Source: an uncultured Bacilli bacterium
GTDB lineage: Bacteria > Bacillota_I > Bacilli_A > RF39 > UBA660
Direction of reading: 5' to 3'
Assembly: GCA_934098745.1 (NCBI GenBank)
Contig: CAKOPG010000001.1
Span: 62,001 to 126,000, forward strand
DNA length: 64,000 nt
Within the stretch, counting starts at the first letter, position 1; each line of letters starts with the position of its first letter. Of this stretch, positions 8,457 through 16,505 are shown one piece after another. The position numbers and the translations under genes were made by a program. Below the pieces are notes generated by a model that was not told the origin of the DNA, ran no database searches, and saw only the letters and a list, made by a program, of their open reading frames with translations.

Positions 8457-9602
8457 ATGAAAAAAATATGGATATTTATCTTTTTAATTTTGTTTATACC
8501 TGTAAGAGTACATGGAGAAGAATTAAATTTGGCAGAGAATGCTAAAAGTGCAATAATGATTGAGGCAACTACGGGAGAAATATTATATCAGAAGAATGCT
8601 AATGAAAGATTGGCTCCGGCTTCGATGACAAAGATTATGTCTTTAATTTTGATAATGGAAAACATTGAAAAAGGTAATTTAAAATGGAATGATATAGTGG
8701 TAGTATCTAAGAATGCTGCTTCGATGGGTGGAAGTCAAATATTTCTTGAAGCTAACGAAATGATGACGGTTGAAGACTTGGTTAAGGGAATATGTATTGC
8801 AAGTGGAAATGACGCCACGGTAGCTTTAGCTGAAAAAATAGCTGGTACCGAAACAGCATTTGTTAAATTAATGAATGAGAAGGCTAAGAGTTTGGGACTT
8901 AAAAATACTAATTTTGTCAATGCTACAGGTCTTGATGCAGAGGGTCATTATTCTACGGCTAATGATATGGCGGTAATGGCTAGGGAATTGGTTAAACATG
9001 AAAAAATATTAGAATTTTCATCAATATATGAAGATTATTTAAGAAAAAATACAAGTAAAAGTTTTTGGTTAGTTAATACGAATAAATTAGTAAAATTTTA
9101 TTCCTATATAGATGGGCTTAAAACAGGATTTACTAATAATGCTGGTTATTGTTTAACAGCTACCGGTAAGAAGAAAGATATGCGTTTAATTAGTGTTGTA
9201 ATGGGAGAAGCAAGTACTGATAAAAGAAGTACAGATACTTTAGCGATGCTCGATTATGGATTTAATATGTATAATATAGATAAAGTTGTTGATAAAAATA
9301 ATTCTTTAGGAAAGATAAAAGTTAATTTAGGTAAGGAAGAAGAAGTAGATATTAAAGCAATGGATGATATTACTATTTTAAATAATACTCAAAAAGATAA
9401 AAGAAATGTTACATATGAAATAAAAACAGATGATATTAATGCTCCGGTAAAAGTTGGAGATATTATAGGTAAGATAGAAGTATATGAGAATGGTAATTAT
9501 AAATTTTCGACAGATATTACTGTTAGTAAGGATATAGAAAAAGCTAATATATTTAAGATTTTTTTAAGAAATTTAAGAGATGTCTTTAGTATAAATATAT
9601 AA
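8457..9602 (+). CDS. D-alanyl-D-alanine carboxypeptidase (PBP5/DacF type)
   Basis: 381 residues with a signal peptide (1-20, cut near VHG-EE). The penicillin-binding active site is complete: SMTK with nucleophile S56 and K59, SGN at 116-118, KTG at 222-224. A C-terminal beta domain (~270-365) is followed by a basic amphipathic tail that should hold the protein to the membrane, as in DacA/DacF. It removes the terminal D-Ala from pentapeptide stems of peptidoglycan, showing that this organism has a wall. It stands alone, with a terminator immediately downstream. The exact dac symbol cannot be fixed from sequence. Confidence 0.92.
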   Translation: MKKIWIFIFLILFIPVRVHGEELNLAENAKSAIMIEATTGEILYQKNANERLAPASMTKIMSLILIMENIEKGNLKWNDIVVVSKNAASMGGSQIFLEANEMMTVEDLVKGICIASGNDATVALAEKIAGTETAFVKLMNEKAKSLGLKNTNFVNATGLDAEGHYSTANDMAVMARELVKHEKILEFSSIYEDYLRKNTSKSFWLVNTNKLVKFYSYIDGLKTGFTNNAGYCLTATGKKKDMRLISVVMGEASTDKRSTDTLAMLDYGFNMYNIDKVVDKNNSLGKIKVNLGKEEEVDIKAMDDITILNNTQKDKRNVTYEIKTDDINAPVKVGDIIGKIEVYENGNYKFSTDITVSKDIEKANIFKIFLRNLRDVFSINI

Positions 9603-9633
9603 TACTTAGAATGTTAATTCTAGGTATTTTTTT
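9601..9633 (+). terminator. Intrinsic terminator after the carboxypeptidase
   Basis: AATACTTAGAAT (9601-9612) pairs with ATTCTAGGTATT (9617-9628) over GTTA and runs into seven T. The same two arms recur at 14845-14872. Confidence 0.85.
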
Positions 9634-9639
9634 AGTTTC

Positions 9640-9668
9640 TTGGCTTTTATAATTATTTATGTTATAAT
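9640..9668 (+). promoter_or_regulatory. Sigma-A-type promoter before the 188-aa membrane-anchored protein
   Basis: TTGGCT (9640-9645), 17-base spacer, TATAAT (9663-9668). Confidence 0.7.
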
Positions 9669-9695
9669 ATAATTATTAAGATTGGAGGATGTATT

Positions 9696-10262
9696 ATGAA
9701 GAAGAAATTTATTTTGATAGGCGGATTATTTGCTATTATTATGGTAATTGTTGGCTTAGTAATGATATTTAATGGTAAAAAGGTAGAGAGCAATATTAAG
9801 ACGGTTGCTGATATTGAAAAGATGTTTAATAATATTTATAATGGGGTTTCATTACCTGCGATTGAAACTATAGAAGTTGAAGTAAATGAAGATAATGTAA
9901 AAGCTTATACTGGTTTATCATCTGCGGTAGATATTGAAAAAATGGTTGTATCTGAGCCAATGATGAATGCTCAAGCATATTCAGCTGTAACGATTATTGT
10001 AAAAGACGGTTCTGATATAGAAAAAATAAAGCAAGAAATATTAGATAATATTAATATGCAGAAATGGATATGTGTTTCAGCAGAACAATTATATATAACT
10101 AATAATGGCAATGTAATATTTTTAGTTATGGCTTCTGATGAATGGGCTAAGCCTGTTTATGAAAATTTTAAAGAGTATGTTAATAATGAAATTGGTAAAG
10201 AATTACATAGAGAAAATAAGGAAGAAAATATAGAACTTCCACCTGAACGACCAATAGTATAG
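9696..10262 (+). CDS. Membrane-anchored extracytoplasmic protein, DUF4358-like
   Basis: 188 residues with one N-terminal membrane helix (~4-25) and no lipobox. The outer domain has the pattern SEPMMNAQAYSAVTIIVK, then an amphipathic helix (DIEKIKQEILDN) and GNVIFLVMAS. This recalls DUF4358 proteins of Clostridia, often lipoproteins of unknown function; the match is tentative. It has its own promoter and is followed by a hairpin and then an MBOAT/DHHW acetylation pair, so it may belong to the same surface-polysaccharide unit. Ribosome site GGAGG precedes the ATG. Confidence 0.55.
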   Translation: MKKKFILIGGLFAIIMVIVGLVMIFNGKKVESNIKTVADIEKMFNNIYNGVSLPAIETIEVEVNEDNVKAYTGLSSAVDIEKMVVSEPMMNAQAYSAVTIIVKDGSDIEKIKQEILDNINMQKWICVSAEQLYITNNGNVIFLVMASDEWAKPVYENFKEYVNNEIGKELHRENKEENIELPPERPIV

Positions 10263-10284
10263 AAGCACCTTATGGGTGCTTTAT
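10263..10284 (+). terminator. Short hairpin before the MBOAT gene
   Basis: AAGCACC and GGTGCTT pair across a small loop, followed by TATTTC. The T run is poor, so partial termination is the most that can be claimed. Confidence 0.45.
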
Positions 10285-10300
10285 TTCTAAGGAGGGTAAT

Positions 10301-11692
10301 ATGTTATTTACAAGTATTAGTTTTTTGTATTATTTTTTGCCAATAGTTTTATTGTTTTATTTCATCTTACCAAATAAATTTAAGAATGTTGTTTTATTTT
10401 TAGCATCGATGTTCTTTTATTTCTATGGAGAACCTAAATATATATTTTTAATGTTATTTGAAATATTAGTTGCTTATATTGGAGCTATTTTAATAGATAA
10501 ATATAGAAGTAAAACAATTTTTATAATTATTCTTATAATTCATATTGGTCTTTTAGGAATATTTAAGTATACAGATTTTTTTATTCAAAATATTAATAAT
10601 ATATTTAAAAGTAATCTTTCACTTTTAAGAATAATTTTACCAATAGGAATATCTTTTTATACATTTCAAATTATTAGTTATATTGTTGATGTTTATAATG
10701 GCAAAGTTAGAGTACAAAAAAGTTTTTTAAAGTTAGCTACTTATATTGCTTTATTTCCGCAACTAATTGCGGGACCTATTGTTCGTTATGAAACTATAGA
10801 AAATGAATTAGATAATCGAACTCACAGTATCGATGATTTTGCAATTGGAGCAAGGCGTTTTACAATGGGATTAGTTAAAAAGGTTTTAATAGCTAATGCT
10901 TTGGGGGAACTTTGTTCTAAATTTGGTTTGGAAATGGAACGTAGTGTGTTATTTTATTGGATTAATGCAATTAGTTATATGTTACAAATTTATTTTGATT
11001 TTTCAGCTTATTCGGATATGGCAATTGGTCTTGGAAGAATGTTGGGATTTCATTTTTTAGAGAATTTTAATTATCCTTACATTTCTAAAAGTATAACAGA
11101 ATTTTGGCGGAGGTGGCATATTTCTTTAGGTTCTTGGTTTCGTGATTATGTTTATATTCCTTTAGGAGGTAATCGCAAAGGTAAATTAATTTTACTTAGA
11201 AATATTTTAATTGTTTGGTTTTTAACAGGATTTTGGCATGGAGCTAGTTGGAATTTTGTTATTTGGGGATTAATGTTTGGTATTCTTCTTATTATAGAAA
11301 AATTGTGGATAGGTAAATATTTAGAAAAATTACCTAAATTTGTACAAAGATTATATGTTTTATTTATTGTTATGATTAGTTTTATTATTTTTAATGCTGA
11401 TAATATGAAGATTGCTTTTAAAAATATAAGAGGATTATTTGGTTTGAATGGTGAAAGTTTTATAAATGATTATACTATTTATAATATAAAAAGTTATGCT
11501 ATTGTTTTAATTATTGCTATAATAGGGGCAACACCTTTGTTTAAAAATATAATAGCAAGATTAAAGAAAAATAAGTTTATGAATAGAACAATTAATATTT
11601 TAGAACCAATATTTATGATTATTTTATTATTAATTGTAACGGCTTATTTAGTTGATAATTCTTATAATCCATTTTTATATTTTAGATTTTAG
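10301..11692 (+). CDS. MBOAT O-acyltransferase (AlgI/DltB type)
   Basis: 463 residues, about ten membrane helices. Family signatures: FPQLIAGPIVRYE, DFSAYSDMAIGLGRMLGF, FWRRWHISLGSWFRDY, and GFWHGASWNFVIWG with the catalytic-type His. AlgI-type MBOATs take an acyl group from a cytoplasmic donor across the membrane and hand it to an SGNH-like partner that esterifies an exported polymer. The partner is the next gene, eight bases downstream. There is no dltA/dltC, so D-alanylation is unlikely; polysaccharide O-acetylation is the better reading. Ribosome site AAGGAGGG. Confidence 0.93.
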   Translation: MLFTSISFLYYFLPIVLLFYFILPNKFKNVVLFLASMFFYFYGEPKYIFLMLFEILVAYIGAILIDKYRSKTIFIIILIIHIGLLGIFKYTDFFIQNINNIFKSNLSLLRIILPIGISFYTFQIISYIVDVYNGKVRVQKSFLKLATYIALFPQLIAGPIVRYETIENELDNRTHSIDDFAIGARRFTMGLVKKVLIANALGELCSKFGLEMERSVLFYWINAISYMLQIYFDFSAYSDMAIGLGRMLGFHFLENFNYPYISKSITEFWRRWHISLGSWFRDYVYIPLGGNRKGKLILLRNILIVWFLTGFWHGASWNFVIWGLMFGILLIIEKLWIGKYLEKLPKFVQRLYVLFIVMISFIIFNADNMKIAFKNIRGLFGLNGESFINDYTIYNIKSYAIVLIIAIIGATPLFKNIIARLKKNKFMNRTINILEPIFMIILLLIVTAYLVDNSYNPFLYFRF

Positions 11693-11700
11693 GAGGATTT

Positions 11701-12780
11701 ATGATAGAGAAAAATAAAAATATTGTTGTTACGATTATCTTTTCTTTGTTTCTATTTAGTTTTTTCTTAGTTAATATCTTTAAAGAGGATGCGAAGGTGT
11801 CAGTATCTGAAAGACGAAAGTTAGAACAATTTCCTGAATTTTCTTTTAAATCTTTATTTGATGGGACTTTTTTTCGGAAGTTTGATAGTTATACGACAGA
11901 TCAGTTTGTTATGCGTGATGATTTTAGATTATTAAAAGTTAATTTAGAATTGAATATAAAACATAATTATGATGATTTATATGTTTATAATGATTATATA
12001 GTTAAACAACTGTATCCAATATCTGAAAATTCGATTATACATTTAACAAATAAAATTGATTTTATTAAAGAAAATTATTTAAAAAATAATGAGATTTATT
12101 TTAGTATTATTCCGGATAAGAATTATTTTATTTCTAATGGTAATTTAAAGATTGATTATGAAAAAATGGAAATGATTATGAAAACAAATTTAGATTATGC
12201 TCATTATATTGATATTTTTGATTTATTATCTTTAGACAATTATTACAAGACAGATACACATTGGAAACAAGAAATGTTAAGAGATGTTGCTAAAGAATTT
12301 GCTGATTGTATGGATTTTACTATATCTGATAATTATAAAATAGAAAAAGTAACTGATTTTTTGGGTGTTTATGCTGGACAATTACCCATTAAAAGTGATT
12401 ATGAAGAAGTAAATATTTTACTTAATGATACGATTAAAAATAGTAAGGTTTATAATTATGAAAATAATAAAATAACGGATATTTATGATTTTACTAAGAT
12501 TAATTCAATTGATAAATATGATGTTTATTTATCGGGAGCCGTTTCTTTACTTACTATAACAAATAATATAACTGATAGTGAACGTGAACTTATTGTTTTT
12601 AGGGATTCTTATGGTAGTAGTTTAATTCCGTTATTTACTTCAGGATATAAAAAAATAACGGTTGTTGATACGCGTTATATTTCTCCGAAGATATTAAATC
12701 AATTTATTAAATTTACTGATCAAGATGTTTTGTTTCTTTATAGTACTTTATTAATTAATGATAGTTCATCTTTAAAATAA
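11701..12780 (+). CDS. DHHW family protein (AlgX/AlgJ-like O-acetyltransferase partner)
   Basis: 359 residues with one N-terminal membrane helix (~9-27) and an extracellular domain. The DHHW/AlgX-like site is visible: YKTDTHW with D185, H187 and W188, and FRDSYGSS with the Ser nucleophile region at 301-307. SERRKLEQFPEFS just after the membrane is also typical. In this family the protein takes the acetyl group from the MBOAT protein encoded just upstream and transfers it to a secreted polysaccharide. The polymer is unknown; no capsule or exopolysaccharide synthesis genes lie nearby. Confidence 0.88.
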   Translation: MIEKNKNIVVTIIFSLFLFSFFLVNIFKEDAKVSVSERRKLEQFPEFSFKSLFDGTFFRKFDSYTTDQFVMRDDFRLLKVNLELNIKHNYDDLYVYNDYIVKQLYPISENSIIHLTNKIDFIKENYLKNNEIYFSIIPDKNYFISNGNLKIDYEKMEMIMKTNLDYAHYIDIFDLLSLDNYYKTDTHWKQEMLRDVAKEFADCMDFTISDNYKIEKVTDFLGVYAGQLPIKSDYEEVNILLNDTIKNSKVYNYENNKITDIYDFTKINSIDKYDVYLSGAVSLLTITNNITDSERELIVFRDSYGSSLIPLFTSGYKKITVVDTRYISPKILNQFIKFTDQDVLFLYSTLLINDSSSLK

Positions 12781-12937
12781 TTTATGTGCTGATATATCGG
12801 AATATAAACTATTAATAATATTTATTATTTTAAAATATATGATTCAAATGTATAGATAAATTATATTAATTATGATTAAAGAATATTTAGATATTATGCA
12901 AGGCATTCTTTTTAAATAAATTTATATTATTTCATGA

Positions 12938-12943
12938 TATAAT
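12938..12943 (+). promoter_or_regulatory. Probable -10 element for the lipoprotein gene
   Basis: TATAAT preceded by ATGA; no good -35 at the right distance. It lies 40 bases before the lipoprotein start. Confidence 0.4.
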
Positions 12944-12983
12944 ATGTGTAGAAGTGATAAAAGAGAAAAATGGAGGAATAAAT

Positions 12984-13544
12984 ATGAAAAAAACAATGTT
13001 AGCTATTTTAATATGTGGAGTTATGGTTTTAGGTTTGTCTGGATGTGGTAAATCTTCTTTAGAAAATGATAAAAAGAATTTACAAGAAAGTCAAGAAAAG
13101 TATGGGGCTGTTGAAAAAGAAACTGTTGATGAATTAGTTGCAAAATTTAATACAGAAGTAGTTGATAATAGTTCGTTAAATCCGGCATCAACTGATTATT
13201 TAACTGAAAGTGATAAACAATATTGGTATGGATTAATAGAGGGGATTTATTTGGTAGTTGTTCCGGAAGATTATACAGGAGATAAAACAACTGAAATTGT
13301 GAATTATATGCTTTTATATGTAAATAAAACTAGTGAATATGAGTCAGATGCTATTTCATATATTAAATATTTAATTAAAGCAAATAATAAGCAAATTACT
13401 GATACAGAAATTGATACATTATTAGAGGATGTAAGAACAAAAGCTAATTCTGGTAAAATAGCAAATAATGGAAAAGGTATTTCTATTGGTTATACAGAAA
13501 ATGATGAAGTATATCAATATCAAGTTTTAAGATTATATAAGTAA
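12984..13544 (+). CDS. Small lipoprotein of unknown function
   Basis: 186 residues from ATG 12984, chosen because GGAGG lies just upstream; an earlier in-frame ATG at 12954 has no ribosome site and would push the signal peptide inward. Signal peptide with lipobox LSGC, so it should be lipid-anchored on the outer face of the membrane. The mature part is acidic and soluble, with no motif I recognise. It stands alone after the acetylation pair. Confidence 0.7.
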   Translation: MKKTMLAILICGVMVLGLSGCGKSSLENDKKNLQESQEKYGAVEKETVDELVAKFNTEVVDNSSLNPASTDYLTESDKQYWYGLIEGIYLVVVPEDYTGDKTTEIVNYMLLYVNKTSEYESDAISYIKYLIKANNKQITDTEIDTLLEDVRTKANSGKIANNGKGISIGYTENDEVYQYQVLRLYK

Positions 13545-13571
13545 TTATAATGTGTAGGAAAGAAAAAGATA

Positions 13572-14072
13572 ATGACAGATGAATTTATATGTAAAATAGC
13601 TAATTTATGTGAAATGAATACTAAATGGGATTACGAAATAAGTATAGCTGATGATAAGAGTAATTGGAAAATATGGAAAGTTAAGAATATTGAAAGATTT
13701 AAAAAAGGTTTAATTATTCCATATTATGGAGTATTAAATGGCCAAATAATTTGTGAAGCAACGGCTATGTTAGACGCTAATATAATGCAAAATAGTACTG
13801 ATTTAATAGGAAATGGAGTAGTATATTTATCTGGATTTAGAACAAATAAAGAATATCAAGAAAAAGGTTATTTTTCTAAACTGTTTAAATATATGATTAA
13901 TGATTTAAAAGAAAAGGGATATACAAAGGTAACTTTAGGGGTAGAACCAAAAGAATTAAAAAATAAAGAGATATATAATCATTATGGATTTACGGAATAT
14001 ATAAAAACATCTTATGAAACATATCCGGATGGAACTAAAATTAAAGTAGAATATTATGGAAAAAATATATAG
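13572..14072 (+). CDS. GNAT family N-acetyltransferase
   Basis: 166 residues. The central part has the GNAT core: VVYLSGFRTNKEYQEKGYFS supplies the acetyl-CoA loop (Q-x-x-G-x, with K-G-Y in place of the usual G-x-G/A), then a long helix, then VTLGVEPKELKNKEIYNHYGF, the C-terminal motif. Substrate unknown. First of four GNAT genes in 2.8 kb, with a poor ribosome site and no nearby promoter. A 27-codon open frame and AT-rich sequence follow it. Confidence 0.75.
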   Translation: MTDEFICKIANLCEMNTKWDYEISIADDKSNWKIWKVKNIERFKKGLIIPYYGVLNGQIICEATAMLDANIMQNSTDLIGNGVVYLSGFRTNKEYQEKGYFSKLFKYMINDLKEKGYTKVTLGVEPKELKNKEIYNHYGFTEYIKTSYETYPDGTKIKVEYYGKNI

Positions 14073-14293
14073 AAATATTTTATAAATTACTATTTTGAAA
14101 TAAGTAAGATAGAAGTATATGAAGAATGATAAGTATAAATTCATTGTATTTATTAAAGAAAATAACATAGAACTTTATAGTAGGTATTTGAATAATAACT
14201 AAAAAGCAAATGAATGTGATTGAAGAAAAAAGTAATTGGCAATAGGACTTGGAAGATGGAACTTATTAATAGTTGAATTAATTATTTATTTAA
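14073..14293 (+). other. Non-coding stretch with a 27-codon remnant
   Basis: No credible gene. One short open frame (14115-14201, beginning MKNDKYKFIVFIKENN) has no clear ribosome site and may be the remains of a gene. The rest is AT-rich with stops in all frames. Confidence 0.4.
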
Positions 14294-14322
14294 TTTTAAA
14301 AAATATAATTTTGTGATATAAT
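14294..14322 (+). promoter_or_regulatory. Promoter of the DUF2798 gene
   Basis: TTTTAA (14294-14299), 17 bases, TATAAT (14317-14322) with a GA just before it. It implies a 5' leader of about 100 bases. Confidence 0.5.
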
Positions 14323-14341
14323 AATTTAGACATTAAATGCT

Positions 14342-14396
14342 GTCTAGTCTATGTCTGCGACTAGATGGTATTTTTTCATTTTTTAGAAAAAGTACC
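14342..14396 (+). promoter_or_regulatory. Structured leader upstream of the DUF2798 gene
   Basis: Two consecutive hairpins. The first pairs GTCTAGTC with GACTAGAT around TATGTCTGC (14342-14366). The second pairs GGTATTTTTT (14367-14376) with AAAAAGTACC (14387-14396). The T run of the second arm directly follows the first hairpin, so hairpin 1 could act as a terminator when hairpin 2 is not formed. I do not recognise a known riboswitch class. Confidence 0.4.
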
Positions 14397-14428
14397 AATG
14401 ATTTTTTAGAGAAAGGAGGTAGGATGTA

Positions 14429-14803
14429 ATGCCTAAAACAAAGTTGCAAAATTTTATATTTACGTTGATGACTGCTATTTTAATGGCTTACTTTATGATA
14501 GTTTATAGTGTAGCAATAAATTCTAAAGAAGGTTTAATAAATCAAACTTTTTTAATAGCATTAAAAGAATTTCCATTAGAGGGAATTTTAGTCTTTGTAT
14601 TAGCGTATTTTGTTGCAAGTCCTATGGCCAAAAAATTAGCCTTTAGGATAGTAAATCCTAAAGAGGATAATAAGATGTATATTATTTTATCAATTCAAAC
14701 ATTTACGGTATTAATTATGGTAGGATTAATGAGTGTGTACGCCTTATTTATTCAGCACTTAATTAATAGTAATATTATATGTAATTATATAAAGAATAGA
14801 TAG
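14429..14803 (+). CDS. DUF2798 family membrane protein
   Basis: 124 residues with three to four membrane helices. The opening KTKLQNFIFTLMTAILMAY, the KEFPLEGILVFVLAYF segment and the MAKKLAFRIV loop are characteristic of DUF2798, small integral membrane proteins of unknown function. A strong ribosome site AAAGGAGGT precedes ATG. The gene has its own promoter, a structured leader and a terminator, so it is a single-gene unit. Confidence 0.8.
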   Translation: MPKTKLQNFIFTLMTAILMAYFMIVYSVAINSKEGLINQTFLIALKEFPLEGILVFVLAYFVASPMAKKLAFRIVNPKEDNKMYIILSIQTFTVLIMVGLMSVYALFIQHLINSNIICNYIKNR

Positions 14804-14844
14804 TTTAAAATATTTAGTATAACAAGTTTGTTAATATAAAGATA

Positions 14845-14875
14845 AATACTTAGAATATTAATTCTAGGTATTTTT
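14845..14875 (+). terminator. Intrinsic terminator after the DUF2798 gene
   Basis: AATACTTAGAAT and ATTCTAGGTATT around ATTA, then TTTTT. The arms are identical to those at 9601-9628. Confidence 0.85.
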
Positions 14876-14944
14876 ATATATGGGGTAATAAATTTTATGG
14901 TAGAATAATATATAGAAGAAATAATTTTGAAATGAGGTTGTAAT

Positions 14945-15358
14945 ATGATTAATATAAAAGAGAATATAAATGATGTTAAGGAATTTAATTTGTTATATGA
15001 TTTAGTTGGTTGGGGAGCAAATGATGAAGTAATATCACAAAAGGCATTAAATAATACATTTTATTCTGTAAGTGTATATGATGATGAGAAAATTATAGGT
15101 TATGGAAGACTTATTGGAGATGGAATATGTTTTATGTATATACATGATGTGATGGTTGATCCGGAATATCAAGGTAGAAAAATAGGGACAATGATAATGA
15201 ATAAATTATTAGAAAAAATAAAAATTATTGAAAAAGAAAATCCTTATTTAAGGACATATTTAGGAGCTTCTAAGGGGAAAGAAGGTTTTTATGAGAGATT
15301 TGGTTTTGTTAAAAGAATAGATGATGGGTTAGGATATGGGATGATTTTAAAAAAATAA
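14945..15358 (+). CDS. GNAT family N-acetyltransferase
   Basis: 137 residues, compact GNAT fold. Motif A is IHDVMVDPEYQGRKIGTMIM (Q-x-x-x-x-G, the acetyl-CoA pyrophosphate loop), and GFYERFGFVKRIDDG forms the C-terminal motif. VSVYDDEKIIGYGRLIGDG is the preceding beta hairpin. Similar small GNATs acetylate small amines or antibiotics, but the substrate here cannot be told. Ribosome site GAGGTTG is upstream. Confidence 0.88.
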   Translation: MINIKENINDVKEFNLLYDLVGWGANDEVISQKALNNTFYSVSVYDDEKIIGYGRLIGDGICFMYIHDVMVDPEYQGRKIGTMIMNKLLEKIKIIEKENPYLRTYLGASKGKEGFYERFGFVKRIDDGLGYGMILKK

Positions 15359-15389
15359 TAGAAAATTAATAAGGAGGATTATTTATTAA

Positions 15390-15872
15390 ATGAAAATAAT
15401 TGAATATGAGGAAAAATATTTAGAAGATGTAAGAGATTTATTGGTGGAATTAGAAGAGTATATACTTGAGATAGATAGAGATAATTTAGATCAGTTACAT
15501 GAAGAATATAGAGAAAAGATGGCTGTTTTAGAAATAGATGAAGTTAATAATAATAATGGAAAATGTTATTTAGCTGTAGAAGATGATAGGGTTGTTGGTT
15601 TGATTATGGGGTATGTTAGGAAGTATGAGGAGTATGATTATTTAGATTATAAGTGTCCAAAGAGTGGCGTGGTATCAGAATTAATTATTTCTAAAAATGT
15701 TAGAGGAAGAGGGATTGGAAAAAAATTAATGAATAAGATGGAAGATTATTTTAAATCTATCGATTGTGAATATGTTTTTATCGATGTTTTTGCCTATAAT
15801 GAAAAGGCAATATCTTTTTATGAGGGACAAGGATATCATACGAGAGGGTTAATAGATGTTAAAAAGTTATAG
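15390..15872 (+). CDS. GNAT family N-acetyltransferase
   Basis: 160 residues. GNAT motif A is complete: VSELIISKNVRGRGIGKKLM, with R-G-R-G-I-G binding acetyl-CoA. VFIDVFAYNEKAISFYEGQGY is the C-terminal motif. Ribosome site AAGGAGG precedes an AT-rich spacer and ATG. It is 31 bases after the previous GNAT gene and 10 before the next, so the three are probably co-transcribed. Substrate unknown. Confidence 0.88.
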   Translation: MKIIEYEEKYLEDVRDLLVELEEYILEIDRDNLDQLHEEYREKMAVLEIDEVNNNNGKCYLAVEDDRVVGLIMGYVRKYEEYDYLDYKCPKSGVVSELIISKNVRGRGIGKKLMNKMEDYFKSIDCEYVFIDVFAYNEKAISFYEGQGYHTRGLIDVKKL

Positions 15873-15882
15873 GAGTTAATTT

Positions 15883-16383
15883 ATGTTAGAAAAAAATAGA
15901 TGTGTATGTGAAAATGTTAAAATAGAGGATTATTTAAAACTATATAATTATGTAAGAGATAATATGGAACATCCTGAATGGTTAGGTACTTTTACAAGGG
16001 AAGAAATAGTTAATATATTAGATAATGGTGGAAAAATATGGCTTTATTATGATAATGATAATTTGGTATGTTCTATGTTATATATAACGATAAGTAATGA
16101 GAGTTTAATAAAACATAATGTATATTATGACTGTAGTGTAGTGGGAGCATTAGGACCTATAATGGTAAGTCCTCAGTATGTAGGTAATTGATATCAAAGT
16201 GCAATGATGGATGTATTAGAAGAATACTGTAAGAAAATAAATAAAAAGTATATATATGCTAAAGTGGCAGAGGATAATATATATTCATTAAATAATATGT
16301 TGAAAAGTAATTATAAGATTGTAGATAGATATATTAATGAAAGAGGTAAGAATATAGCTTTATTAAAAGAAATAAAAATGTAG
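15883..16383 (+). pseudogene. GNAT acetyltransferase interrupted by an in-frame TGA
   Basis: The frame opens at ATG 15883 and reads 102 codons to TGA at 16189-16191, then continues in the same frame for 63 codons to TAG at 16381. The two halves form one GNAT: GPIMVSPQYVGN, then the TGA, then YQSAMMDVLEEYCKK and later YSLNNMLKSNYKIV. The TGA falls on the second conserved Gly of the Q-x-x-G-x-G acetyl-CoA loop, so one base change (GGA to TGA) explains it. Everything after it is intact, so the loss is recent or the codon is read through. TGA is otherwise almost unused as a stop in this window. Confidence 0.75.
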
Positions 16384-16428
16384 ATTTTAATGGATATAAA
16401 TTATATGTCGGAGGGGTAGCTATTAATT

Positions 16429-16449
16429 AAGACTTTAAGAGTCTTTTTT
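16429..16449 (+). terminator. Intrinsic terminator after the GNAT cluster
   Basis: AAGACT pairs with AGTCTT around a short TTAAG loop and is followed by TTTTTT. Confidence 0.8.
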
Positions 16450-16505
16450 CTTTTATATATTTATTTTGTTTTAAAAAAATGGTAGAATTGTGTTAGAGGT
16501 GTATT

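Noticed and set aside
8457..9602. Class A beta-lactamase
   Set aside because: SxxK, SGN and KTG are shared, but the C-terminal beta domain and amphipathic tail are those of a PBP5-type carboxypeptidase.
10301..11692. DltB of the D-alanylation system
   Set aside because: No dltA, dltC or dltD nearby, and the partner is a DHHW protein.
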